A stretch of 64,000 nucleotides of DNA from SCUB01 sp041918675 (GTDB taxonomy: Bacteria; Pseudomonadota; Alphaproteobacteria; Rhizobiales; Xanthobacteraceae). A program made the position numbers and the translations under genes. The DNA lies in assembly GCA_041918675.1 (NCBI GenBank), contig JAYRVF010000001.1, positions 1-64,000 of the forward strand, written 5' to 3'. Within the stretch, counting starts at the first letter, position 1, and every line of letters starts with the position of its first letter. The notes beneath the pieces were generated by a model, which saw only the letters and a list, made by a program, of their open reading frames with translations, had not been told where the DNA came from and ran no database searches. This document shows positions 23,608 through 31,722 of the stretch, one piece after another.

Positions 23608-23660
23608 GATCCGGCGCAATTCATTTCGGCGAGAGGTTTCCGTCGCGCCGGGAAATGTTC
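23608..23660. repeat. dispersed palindromic element, copy 2
   Basis: GATCCGG, then CATTTCGGCGAGAGG, a short loop and CGTCGCGCCGGGAAATG repeat the organisation and most bases of the element at 14948-15000. Differences fall on both arms, though the stem has more mismatches than in copy 1. It occupies the gap 23513-23784 between the proline-rich protein gene and the DUF1489 gene; the rest of this gap holds no gene. Confidence 0.55.
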
Positions 23661-23784
23661 TAGGCTGCTCCAGGCCGCCGCCTCGAAACCTTCAAATCTC
23701 TTCGCGTCTCTTCGAGCCTCTTCGAGCCTACGCCCGAGAATTTTCAGTACCCTCCCGACACATCCACTTCCGGATCAAGGCGCG

Positions 23785-24222
23785 ATGCCACTTCATCTCG
23801 TGAAATTGTGCGTGGGATGCGAGTCGATCAAGGACCTCGATTCAAGGATACGCGAACGCGCCCGCCTGGCGAAGAAGCAGGGCAAGACCTACCGCTTCGC
23901 GCATGTCACGCGCATGTCGCCGAAGCGCGTCGACGAATTGCTCGACGGCGGTTCGCTTTACTGGGTGATCCGCGGCCAGATCGCCTGCCGCCAGAAACTC
24001 AACGCCATCGAAACCTATCGCGACAAGGAGGGCATCGGGCGCTGCCGTCTCGTGCTCGATCCGAAGGTGATCGCGGTCGCGCCGCGTCCGATGCGCGCCT
24101 TCCAGGGTTGGCGCTATTTTTCGGCGGCCGACGCGCCGCCCGATCTTTCCGCGAAGGGCGCGGGCCTTGCCGCCATGCCCGAACCGATGCGCCGCGAATT
24201 GCGCGATCTCGGCTTGCTGTGA
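23785..24222 (+). CDS. DUF1489 family protein
   Basis: This 145-residue soluble protein is of the alphaproteobacterial DUF1489 family. Recognisable parts are LHLVKLCVGCESI at the start, THVTRMSPKR-like AHVTRMSPKRVDELLDGGS, LYWVIRGQIACRQKL and the C-terminal FQGWRYFSAADAPPDL. Function is unknown; the strong conservation and the placement among housekeeping genes suggest a basic role. Two Cys at positions 8 and 11 (CVGC) look like a potential metal pair. The start at 23785 gives the standard N-terminus. The next gene, an OmpA-family protein, begins 75 bp downstream on the same strand. Confidence 0.85.
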   Translation: MPLHLVKLCVGCESIKDLDSRIRERARLAKKQGKTYRFAHVTRMSPKRVDELLDGGSLYWVIRGQIACRQKLNAIETYRDKEGIGRCRLVLDPKVIAVAPRPMRAFQGWRYFSAADAPPDLSAKGAGLAAMPEPMRRELRDLGLL

Positions 24223-24297
24223 GCTTGCGATTTGACGCGCGGCGCCTGAACCCGCCGCTCGTTCCCGACGACGAAGGAAGATAATCGGAGGTTCCCC

Positions 24298-25383
24298 ATG
24301 CGCCCATCCACGCCGCGCCACGCGTACGTTCTCGCCTTGAGCTGTGTCGTTGTTCTCGCCGCGCCCGCGCTCGCGCAGCAGCGGCAAGACCCCGCCTACG
24401 TCGCCATGCTGGCCAAGGACGCGCCCAAATCGGCCGATCATCCGCTGACGCGGCGCTATCAGGGAGCCAATCTGGTCGGGCAGAACGTCAAGGCCTTCGA
24501 CGAGATCACGCTTCCCTCGGGACCGGCCACGGGCAAGACCTATGATTCGGCCAAGCGTTACAGCAAGGTCGAGACGCTGTCGGGCAAGGTCACGCGCACG
24601 GTCCATCTTTCGCCGACCGGGCGCTCCTCGCTCGAAGTGTTCGTCAACTATCGCGACGAACTCGCCGCCAAGGGATTCGAGGCGGTGTACGAATGCGCGC
24701 GGGAGGCCTGCGGAGAGAGCTTCGCGGTTCTCAAATACGACTGGCAGCGCAAGGAGACGCAGATCGCCGGCGAAGGCTACGAGCAGACCCGCAACCTGAC
24801 GCTGCAGGCGATGTTCTCCGGCGCGCAGGACCCGCGCTACGCGCTGATGAAGAAAGCGTCCGCCGACGGCGACATCTTCGTCGCGGTGTTCGCCGCGCTC
24901 AACAAGGGCGGCAGCTTCGGCTCGTTCAGCGAGCTGATCGCCGATCGCGTCGGCGTGCTCACCGAGGTCGTCGAGCCGCGCGGGCTGGAGAAGCGCATGG
25001 TGACGATCTCCGCGGCCGAGATCGGCGGCAAGCTCGCGAGCGAGGGGCGGGCGATCTTCCACAACATCCTGTTCGATTTCGACAAGGCCGACATCAAGCC
25101 GGAATCCGCGCCGCAACTCGCCGAGATGGCCGGCTTCCTCAAGGCCAATCCGCAGGCGAAGGTGTTCGTTGTCGGCCACACCGACAACAAGGGCGGCCTC
25201 GATTACAATCTCGCGCTTTCCGGGCGTCGCGCGACGGCCGTGGCGAACGCGCTCGCCACGCAATTCGGCGTCGACGCCAAGCGCCTGACGCCGCGCGGGC
25301 TCGGCCCGCTCGCGCCGATCGCCACCAACCGCACCGAGGACGGGCAGGCCAAGAATCGCCGCGTGGAAATGGTCGAGCAGTAA
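24298..25383 (+). CDS. OmpA-family outer-membrane/peptidoglycan-binding protein
   Basis: This 361-residue exported protein starts with a signal peptide (YVLALSCVVVLAAPALAQQ, cleavage after AQ). The middle part (residues 50-240) carries a DUF4892-like region with IFVAVFAALNKGGSFG, and the C-terminal OmpA domain (about 250-360) has FDFDKADIKPESAPQLAEM and VGHTDNKGGLDYNLALSGRR, the peptidoglycan-contact motifs with the conserved Asp and Arg. It would anchor the outer membrane to the cell wall. The mature part lacks an evident beta-barrel, so it may be periplasmic or a lipoprotein-like peripheral protein. It ends 14 bp from the convergent panC stop. Confidence 0.85.
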   Translation: MRPSTPRHAYVLALSCVVVLAAPALAQQRQDPAYVAMLAKDAPKSADHPLTRRYQGANLVGQNVKAFDEITLPSGPATGKTYDSAKRYSKVETLSGKVTRTVHLSPTGRSSLEVFVNYRDELAAKGFEAVYECAREACGESFAVLKYDWQRKETQIAGEGYEQTRNLTLQAMFSGAQDPRYALMKKASADGDIFVAVFAALNKGGSFGSFSELIADRVGVLTEVVEPRGLEKRMVTISAAEIGGKLASEGRAIFHNILFDFDKADIKPESAPQLAEMAGFLKANPQAKVFVVGHTDNKGGLDYNLALSGRRATAVANALATQFGVDAKRLTPRGLGPLAPIATNRTEDGQAKNRRVEMVEQ

Positions 25384-25397
25384 GACGCGGCTGAGGC

Positions 25398-26249
25398 TCA
25401 GACCTTGAGGTTGTCGATGAGCCGTGTCTTGCCGATCTTGGCGGCGACGAGCAGGCGCCGCGCGCTGTCGGCGCGCGAGGATAGCGCGCCGAGCGTTTCG
25501 GCGTCGCGGGCCTCGAAATAGTCGATGACGAAGCCGGCCTCGGCGATCGTCGTACGGCCTTCGGCGAGGACTTGCTCCGGATCGTCGCCGGCGCGCAGCC
25601 TCGCGGCCGCCCGCTTCAACGCCCGGTACAGCGCCGGGGCGCGGGCGCGATCCTCGGGCGAGAGGTAGACGTTGCGCGAGGACATCGCCAGGCCGTCGCG
25701 TTCGCGCTTGATCGGCGCGCCGACGACCTTGACACCGAGATCGAGATCGAGGGCGAGGCGCGCGACGACCTTGAGCTGCTGGTAATCCTTTTCGCCGAAG
25801 ATCGCCACATCCGGCCGGCACTGGGCGAAAAGCTTGCCGACGACGGTCGCGACCCCGCCGAAGAAATGCGGGCGGAACCGGTCCTCGAGGCCGGCGAGCG
25901 CCGCGCCCTCCGGCGCGATGCGCGTGGCGAAGCCGTCCGGATACATCGTTTGGCGCGCGGGGGCCCAGACGAGGTCCACGCCCTCGGCCTTCAGCTTGGC
26001 GATATCGTCGGCCCAGGTGCGCGGATAGCTGCCGAAATCCTCGTGCGGGGCGAATTGCGTGGGATTGACGAAGATCGACACCACGACCCTGTCCGCCCGC
26101 CGCCGCGCCAGGCGCACGAGTGAAATATGTCCGTCATGAAGCGCTCCCATCGTGGGCACGAGGGCGAGCGCGCGGTTGCCGCGTCGAAGGTCGGCGGTCG
26201 CGCGGCGAAGCGCCGGCAGGGTGCGGGCGATGGTCGGAGTGCGTGGCAT
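25398..26249 (-). CDS. panC: pantothenate synthetase
   Basis: This 283-residue enzyme condenses pantoate with beta-alanine using ATP, the last step of pantothenate (vitamin B5) synthesis in the cytoplasm. Signature motifs are VPTMGALHDGHISLVRLA (ATP-binding HxGH region), VSIFVNPTQFAPHEDF, FGEKDYQQL and the KMSKS-like MSSRNVYLSPEDR. Length is normal for PanC. It is not next to panB here. The gene is divergent from mipZ (26492), with a 242-bp gap that probably holds both promoters; I recognised no hexamers there. Confidence 0.95.
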   Translation of the reverse strand: MPRTPTIARTLPALRRATADLRRGNRALALVPTMGALHDGHISLVRLARRRADRVVVSIFVNPTQFAPHEDFGSYPRTWADDIAKLKAEGVDLVWAPARQTMYPDGFATRIAPEGAALAGLEDRFRPHFFGGVATVVGKLFAQCRPDVAIFGEKDYQQLKVVARLALDLDLGVKVVGAPIKRERDGLAMSSRNVYLSPEDRARAPALYRALKRAAARLRAGDDPEQVLAEGRTTIAEAGFVIDYFEARDAETLGALSSRADSARRLLVAAKIGKTRLIDNLKV

Positions 26250-26491
26250 GATGATGATCGCGCGTCAGGAACCGAACGGCGGCCCGCCAAGCGTGTGGGG
26301 ACGACCGGTCCGCCACCATCGCGCTCATGGGCCAGAATTGAATTCATATCAAACGCAAACGCGCCGCACCATCTCCATCGATTAGCCGAATTGGGGCGAT
26401 GAATTTTGGAATTCATGGTGAACCGCACGGAACGGGGATGTGACTTGACCGATAACGAGAGGAACCCGAAGATAAACGACGAGGGAAGGAA

Positions 26492-27418
26492 ATGCTCCAA
26501 GAAGCGAGTAGAGGACGGTCTGGTTCCGCGTATGTCGTTGTACTCGGAAACGAAAAGGGCGGTTCGGGCAAATCGACGGTAGCCGTTCATATCGCGATCG
26601 CGCTGTTGAAGGCGGGCCAGCGCGTCGCGACGATCGATCTCGATTCCCGCCAATGCAGCTTGACGCACTACATCGAAAATCGTCAGGCGTGGGCGCGGCG
26701 CACCGGCATCGCGCTCGAACTTCCCCAGCATTTCCGCGTCGCCCGCGGCGCCTCGATGCAGGTCGCCGAGAACGAAATCGCCGAGTTCACGCATTTCGCC
26801 GAGACGCTGACACGGATCGAGCATGAATACGACTTCGTCGTCGTCGACACGCCCGGCACCGACAATTACCTGATGGCGCTCGCCCATTCGATGGCCGATA
26901 CGCTGATCACGCCGCTCAATGACAGCTTCGTCGATTTCGACGTCTTGGGAACGATCGATCCGGTGAATTTCGCCGTCACCGGCGCCAGTCATTACGCGCA
27001 AATGGTCGGCGAGTCGCGAAAGCAAAGGCGGCTGCTCGACGGGGCGACCAGCGACTGGATCGTCATCCGCAATCGCCTGTCGGTCACCGGTTCGCGCAAC
27101 AAGCAGCTTGTCTCCGAATGCCTGTCGCAGTTGTCGCTGAAGCTCGGCTTCCGCGCCGTTGACGGGCTCGCCGAGCGCGTGGTCTATCGCGAATTGTTCC
27201 CGCGCGGGCTGACCGCCCTCGACGATCTCGACGAGGCGACGCTGGGGATGCGCCCCAATCTCGCCCACGTCACCGCGCGCGAGGAAGTCGCCAACGTGCT
27301 GCGCCAGCTCAAGCTGCCGCTCGACGAGCGCGGACGCCGGCGCGCGGCCGCGCGGGCGGAATGGTTCGCGCAGGTCGACAAACCGCTCGACATGCACGAC
27401 ATCTTCGGTTCCGGCTGA
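26492..27418 (+). CDS. mipZ: division-plane positioning ATPase MipZ
   Basis: This is a 308-residue ParA/MinD-family ATPase. The deviant Walker A motif NEKGGSGKST is at about residues 22-31, and DFVVVDTPGTDNYLMALAH includes Walker B. MipZ binds ParB near the chromosome origin and forms a gradient that inhibits FtsZ polymerisation, placing the division septum at midcell in alphaproteobacteria that lack MinCD. The C-terminal region (RKQRRLLDGATSDWIVIRNR, GFRAVDGLAERVVYRELFPR) is typical of MipZ rather than ParA. The ATG at 26492 follows GGGAAGGAA. Two genes on the same strand follow, a VWA protein and a DnaJ protein. Confidence 0.93.
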   Translation: MLQEASRGRSGSAYVVVLGNEKGGSGKSTVAVHIAIALLKAGQRVATIDLDSRQCSLTHYIENRQAWARRTGIALELPQHFRVARGASMQVAENEIAEFTHFAETLTRIEHEYDFVVVDTPGTDNYLMALAHSMADTLITPLNDSFVDFDVLGTIDPVNFAVTGASHYAQMVGESRKQRRLLDGATSDWIVIRNRLSVTGSRNKQLVSECLSQLSLKLGFRAVDGLAERVVYRELFPRGLTALDDLDEATLGMRPNLAHVTAREEVANVLRQLKLPLDERGRRRAAARAEWFAQVDKPLDMHDIFGSG

Positions 27419-27619
27419 GCCGTCCCCGGTCGGACGGCGCGAAGCTTCCGGCGGGGCGAACCCGCGTGCGGGCCATGCCGCGAGATCGGCGGCGGGCCGG
27501 CACGCATTGCGCCGGGTCTTGAAACCCACCACATTGATGGTATCTGGCGTGCGACGCGCGAACGGATGCGCACGCCAATCACCGAAGGGGCCGCGATCCG
27601 GGCGCGGCCGGGAAAGGCC

Positions 27620-28360
27620 ATGCCGCGCGATTCAAACAGCGTACCGCCGGGTGAACGGGTCTGCGAGACGCCCGCGAGCGCGCCGGCGCGTTCGAACTCG
27701 GCCGAAATCGCCGACTTCATCGCCAGCGTGAAGGCGGTCGCGCCCGCGGCCGGCGGCGCCGGGCGGCTGATCTTCGCGCTCGACGCGACGATGAGCCGGC
27801 AGCCGACATGGGACCTCGCGTGCGCGCTTCAGGCCGACATGTTCCGCGAGGCGGCCGCGATCGGCTCTCTCGCCGTGCGCCTCGTCTATTATCGCGGCCA
27901 GAGCGAGTGCAAGGCGACGGACTGGATCGGCGAACCCGCGCGGCTCGCCAAGCTGATGGCCAAGATCGATTGCCGGGGCGGCCAGACCCAGATCGGCAGG
28001 GTGCTGGCCGACGCGCGTGGCGAGGCGGCGCGCTCGGGGGTGAGGGCGCTCGTCTTCGTCGGCGACGCGATGGAGGAGCCGGTCGACGCGCTCTGCGCCA
28101 GCGCCGGAGAACTCGGCCTGCTCAACGTGCCGGTGTTGATGTTCCAGGAAGGACATGATCGGGTCGCCGAACCCGCGTTCAAGGAGATCGCGCGGCTGAG
28201 CGGCGGGGCGTGGTGCCGTTTCGACGCCGGCGCGCCGGATCAGCTTCGCGAACTTCTGCGCGCGGCGGCGGCCTACGCCGCCGGCGGCCGCGAGGCGCTC
28301 GCCCGGCTGTCGCGATCTTCGTCAGGGGCGTCGGCCCTGCTTCTCCAACAGATGCGCTAA
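27620..28360 (+). CDS. von Willebrand factor A-like protein downstream of mipZ
   Basis: This 246-residue protein has a VWA-type Rossmann fold from about residue 50. LIFALDATMSRQPTWD corresponds to the metal-ion-dependent adhesion site (the canonical DxSxS becomes DATMS), with RGGQTQIGRV and ALVFVGDAMEE further on. The first 40 residues are low-complexity. I do not recognise a named function. The stop is 3 bp from the start of a DnaJ-domain gene, so the two are very likely co-translated, and both follow mipZ by about 200 bp. The ATG at 27620 is preceded by GGGAAAGG. Confidence 0.75.
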   Translation: MPRDSNSVPPGERVCETPASAPARSNSAEIADFIASVKAVAPAAGGAGRLIFALDATMSRQPTWDLACALQADMFREAAAIGSLAVRLVYYRGQSECKATDWIGEPARLAKLMAKIDCRGGQTQIGRVLADARGEAARSGVRALVFVGDAMEEPVDALCASAGELGLLNVPVLMFQEGHDRVAEPAFKEIARLSGGAWCRFDAGAPDQLRELLRAAAAYAAGGREALARLSRSSSGASALLLQQMR

Positions 28361-28363
28361 GCC

Positions 28364-29071
28364 ATGCCGACGCTGATCGCGGGAATTGTCGTCTTCGCGG
28401 TGCTTTATCTGCTGCTGAACGCGTTTCGCTCGGCCGATCCGCGCAAGATGGCGAAGGCGGCGAAAATCTCCGGCGGCATTCTCGCGCTCGTCGGCGCCGC
28501 GTTTGTCGGCCTGCGTGGGCAGGTCGCGGTCGCGATTCCGCTCGCGGTTTTCGGGCTGGGCCTGCTCGGCTGGTCGCCGTTTCCGGGGGCGAGCTTCGGC
28601 TCGCGCACGCGCAAGTCGCCCGGGCAGGTCTCACGCGTCCGAACGGCGTTTGTCGAAATGGCCCTCGATCACGACAGCGGAGAATTGTCCGGCGTGTTCC
28701 TGGCGGGCGCCCATGCCGGTCGCGACCTTGGCGAGTTCGACCTCGCCGCGCTCAAGGCCGCGTTCGCGGGGCTCGACGACGACAGCCGCGCCCTGCTGGC
28801 GAATTATATGGACCGCCGGTTTGCCGGATGGCGTGAGGGCGCGGACGGAGACGCGGCATATGGGGGGCGCGGCGCGACGTCGTCCGGAAAAATGAGCGAA
28901 GAGGAGGCCTATCAGATCCTTGGCCTGCAGCCGGGGGCGAGTCGCGACGACATCGCTCGCGCGCACCGCGCGCTGATGAAGAAACTCCATCCCGATCAGG
29001 GGGGATCGACGTACCTCGCGGCGCGAGTCAACGAGGCCAAGGATACTCTTTTGCGACGACATCGCCGATAA
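28364..29071 (+). CDS. membrane-anchored DnaJ-domain protein
   Basis: This is a 235-residue protein with two hydrophobic N-terminal segments (residues 3-20 and 35-70) that place it in the inner membrane. A central acidic region follows (VRTAFVEMALDHDSGELSG, a motif shared by DjlA/DnaJ-like alphaproteobacterial proteins). The C-terminal J domain covers about 175-235: EEEAYQILGLQPGASRDDI, then AHRALMKKLHPDQGGS with the HPD tripeptide that stimulates DnaK ATPase. It presumably recruits DnaK to the membrane. It is coupled to the VWA gene (3-bp spacing), suggesting joint action on an unknown client. Confidence 0.85.
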   Translation: MPTLIAGIVVFAVLYLLLNAFRSADPRKMAKAAKISGGILALVGAAFVGLRGQVAVAIPLAVFGLGLLGWSPFPGASFGSRTRKSPGQVSRVRTAFVEMALDHDSGELSGVFLAGAHAGRDLGEFDLAALKAAFAGLDDDSRALLANYMDRRFAGWREGADGDAAYGGRGATSSGKMSEEEAYQILGLQPGASRDDIARAHRALMKKLHPDQGGSTYLAARVNEAKDTLLRRHRR

Positions 29072-29155
29072 CTCCACGCAACAAACCTCGGTTTCCGTGG
29101 GTCTTCTCTCTCTCCTCCGTTCGACGCCTGTCGCTATTCGCCGTTATCGGCTTGT

Positions 29156-30892
29156 TCAGTTCTTGACGGTGATGCACGAAATCGCGCTGCGCTTGAGCGA
29201 GCGGCAGACGGCCTCGGCCTGATCCTTTTCGAATCCGGCGAAGCGCGCGCGGTAGAGGGTCTTGTCGCCCTTGGCGACGGGTTCGGTGAAGGGCTCGGCC
29301 TTGGCGAGCAGCTTCTTGGCCTGCTCGCGCGCGGCGTCGAGACGCTGGCGCGCCTCGCTTTCCTCGTCATAGGCGCCGACCTGCACGAACCAACCGGTAC
29401 GCGCGACCGGCTTGGCCGGCGCGCTCGTGGGCGCCGCGCTGGGCGTGGCCGCCGTGGCGGGAAGCGGGGCGGGGAAGCTCGCCGGCTTGCTGGTGGAAGG
29501 GCGCGGCCACGGATCGGCCGACGCCATGGCCGAGGCGTTCGGATTGTTCGACGCCGGCAATGTTCCGAGAATTCCCTGGCCGATGCCGTGAATGGGCTTT
29601 TCGCGCGGCGGCGCCTCGCTGGCCTGCGCGGGACGCGGGGTGGGCTCGGCGCGCGGAATGTCGGCGACGGCGACCGGCTTTGCCTGTGGGATGGAAGCGG
29701 TTTCCGCGGGCGCGTGCGTCTTGGCGCGACCCGACTTCACCTGCACCGTCTTGACGCGGACGGGCTGGATCGGATCAGAGGCGCCCGGGATGATCGACAT
29801 CGGCTCGCTGGCGATGACACCGCTCGACAGCGGCATCGGCTGAGGCTTCGCGGGCGGAGCTTCGGCGACCTGCGCGGCGGGACGATCCGGCGCGGCGGGC
29901 GAGGCCTCGACCTCCGGCTTTTCCTCGGGCTTGGATTCCGGTTTGGCCGGCGCGGCGCGCGCCGTCTTGTATTCGCCTTCCTCGCGCTCGACGATGGCGG
30001 CGGCGGTGCGCTTGGTCGCGCCGGAGCCGACATGCTCGGCGATCAGGTCGCGCATCATGGCGTCGCGCGTGCGGCCGCTGCGTCCGCCGAGAACGACGCT
30101 GACGATATGCCGGTTGCCGCGACGCACCGACGAGACGAGGTTGAAGCCGGACGCGCGCGTGTAGCCGGTCTTGATGCCGTCGACGCCGTCGACGCGGCCG
30201 AGCAGTTGGTTGTGATTGCGAATGACGCGGCCGCGGAAATTGAACGAAGTCGTCGCGAAATAGCGATACTGGCGCGGGAAGCGATCCTGGATGGCGCGCC
30301 CGAGCGTGGCTTGGTCGCGCGCGGTGGTGACCTGCTCGTCGTCGGGCAGGCCGGAGGCGTTGCGATAGACGGTCTTGGACATGCCGAGCGCGCGCGCCTT
30401 GCGCGTCATCTGCTTGGCGAACGCCTCCTCGCTGCCCGCGATCGCCTCGGCGACCACGACGGCGGCGTCATTGGCGGATTTCGTCACCAGGCCCTTGATC
30501 GCGTCCTCGACGCGGATGGTCTGCCCCGGTCGCAGGCCGAGCTTGGTCGGCGCCTGTTCGCTCGCGTGTTCGGAGACTTCGAGCGCGGATTCGAGCTTGA
30601 GTTTGCCGGCCTCGATGCGCTCGAACAAAAGATAGAGCGTCATGATCTTGGTGAGCGAGGCGGGATGGCGGATGGCGTCGGCTTCTTTCGCCTGCAGGAC
30701 CTTGCCCGAATTGGCGTCGACCACGATCGTGGACAGCGGCGGGCTGTAATGAACGCGGTGGTAGGCGCGGTGACGCCGGTAGCGCCGCGCGTCGGCCGTA
30801 TCGGGAAGCAAGGTCGAAGCGACGGCCACCGTCGCAAGGCCGAGCATGACGAGCCGCAGGCGTTGCGTGGCCTTGAGTGATACCCCGAACAT
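29156..30892 (-). CDS. D-alanyl-D-alanine carboxypeptidase (PBP5/6-like) with C-terminal SPOR domain
   Basis: This is a 578-residue periplasmic serine peptidase trimming peptidoglycan side chains. After a signal sequence (LRLVMLGLATVAVASTLL) the catalytic domain shows SLTK (Ser nucleophile and Lys), SAN and KTG, the three penicillin-binding motifs. A long Pro/Ala-rich linker (about residues 310-490) follows, and a C-terminal SPOR domain starts at GWFVQVGAYDEESEA, which binds denuded glycan at the septum. The linker and SPOR domain are extra relative to DacA/DacC of enterobacteria, but common in this bacterial group. I chose ATG 30892 because AGCGGGGAG lies just upstream; a GTG at 30913 is the alternative. 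Confidence 0.9.
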   Translation of the reverse strand: MFGVSLKATQRLRLVMLGLATVAVASTLLPDTADARRYRRHRAYHRVHYSPPLSTIVVDANSGKVLQAKEADAIRHPASLTKIMTLYLLFERIEAGKLKLESALEVSEHASEQAPTKLGLRPGQTIRVEDAIKGLVTKSANDAAVVVAEAIAGSEEAFAKQMTRKARALGMSKTVYRNASGLPDDEQVTTARDQATLGRAIQDRFPRQYRYFATTSFNFRGRVIRNHNQLLGRVDGVDGIKTGYTRASGFNLVSSVRRGNRHIVSVVLGGRSGRTRDAMMRDLIAEHVGSGATKRTAAAIVEREEGEYKTARAAPAKPESKPEEKPEVEASPAAPDRPAAQVAEAPPAKPQPMPLSSGVIASEPMSIIPGASDPIQPVRVKTVQVKSGRAKTHAPAETASIPQAKPVAVADIPRAEPTPRPAQASEAPPREKPIHGIGQGILGTLPASNNPNASAMASADPWPRPSTSKPASFPAPLPATAATPSAAPTSAPAKPVARTGWFVQVGAYDEESEARQRLDAAREQAKKLLAKAEPFTEPVAKGDKTLYRARFAGFEKDQAEAVCRSLKRSAISCITVKN

Positions 30893-31168
30893 GAATCTCC
30901 CCGCTGGCTTCACGGCCGTCGCATTGCATTACGGCCAATTTTCGCCGCGCAGCCCTGTCACCGACCCCGACCGAAACGACGCTTTTTCCGCCCGCTCGGC
31001 CCCCCGGTCGAGGGGACCCCGTCCGGGCCAAAATACGTGCCAAACCGTGGATTTAGGCTCCCCAATCGCCCTGCTGACACAGCTTCCGACGGTAGGTCGA
31101 CGCGGTTGCCAAACCGTTAACGATATGGCGCGAGATTGCGCAGGTTTTTGTGCGCTGCAAAAATTCTC

Positions 31169-31196
31169 TTGACAAAATGGTGCACCGCACTATCGT
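31169..31196 (+). promoter_or_regulatory. sigma-70 promoter of the phasin gene
   Basis: TTGACA (31169-31174) and TATCGT (31191-31196) are separated by 16 bp and read toward the phasin gene at 31285. Just upstream, TGCGCTGCAAAAA (31151-31163) resembles the TGC/GCA-rich sites bound by the polyhydroxyalkanoate regulator PhaR near phasin genes; this part is inference. The gap 30893-31284 contains no gene. Confidence 0.6.
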
Positions 31197-31284
31197 TGTT
31201 AACGGAATTGGAATGCCGGACGTCCCAAGGGTCCGGTTCGAGCGTAAGCGAATTCAACAATTGAGGCGATGAAAGGGATTAATC

Positions 31285-31626
31285 ATGGTCAACGTTGAGG
31301 ACTTCCAGAACTACGGAGCCCAGCAGTTCGAGGCCGCGACGCAGTCCGCCGGCGCTTTTTCGAAGAACTTCCAGGCGATCGCCACGGCCATGACCGACTA
31401 CTCCAAGAAGTCGTTCGAGGATTCGACGAAGGTGTTCGAGAAGCTCGCGAACGCGAAGTCGCTCGACAAGGCGATCGAGATTCAGACCGAATACGCCAAG
31501 TCGGCCTATGAGAGCTTCGTCTCCGAGGCGGCCAAGATCGGCGAGCTCTATGCCGAATTCGCCAAGGAAGCCTACAAGCCGTTCGAATCCTATTTCGCGC
31601 AATTCAATGGCGGCGCGCGCAGCTAA
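31285..31626 (+). CDS. phasin family protein
   Basis: This 113-residue, almost entirely helical, amphipathic protein belongs to the phasin_2 family that coats polyhydroxybutyrate granules. Typical parts are FSKNFQAIATAMTDYSKKSF, TKVFEKLANAKSLDKAIEI and QTEYAKSAYESFVSEA. Small phasins of this length are abundant in Hyphomicrobiales and strongly expressed, in keeping with the clear promoter upstream and the strong terminator downstream. The start ATG follows AAAGGGA. The gene forms its own transcription unit. No PHA synthase gene is in the window. Confidence 0.9.
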   Translation: MVNVEDFQNYGAQQFEAATQSAGAFSKNFQAIATAMTDYSKKSFEDSTKVFEKLANAKSLDKAIEIQTEYAKSAYESFVSEAAKIGELYAEFAKEAYKPFESYFAQFNGGARS

Positions 31627-31653
31627 CAGCTCGCGTCGTTCTCTCCCAGGAAG

Positions 31654-31680
31654 AAGCCCGGCCTCACGGCCGGGCTTTTT
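31654..31680 (+). terminator. Rho-independent terminator of the phasin gene
   Basis: AAGCCCGGCC (31654-31663), loop TCAC, and GGCCGGGCTT (31668-31677) form a perfect 10-bp GC-rich stem followed by T residues to 31680. It lies 28 bp after the phasin stop codon. Confidence 0.9.
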
Positions 31681-31722
31681 CATTTGGCTCGGTGGCTTAG
31701 CCGGAGGCCGTCGATCGCGCCG

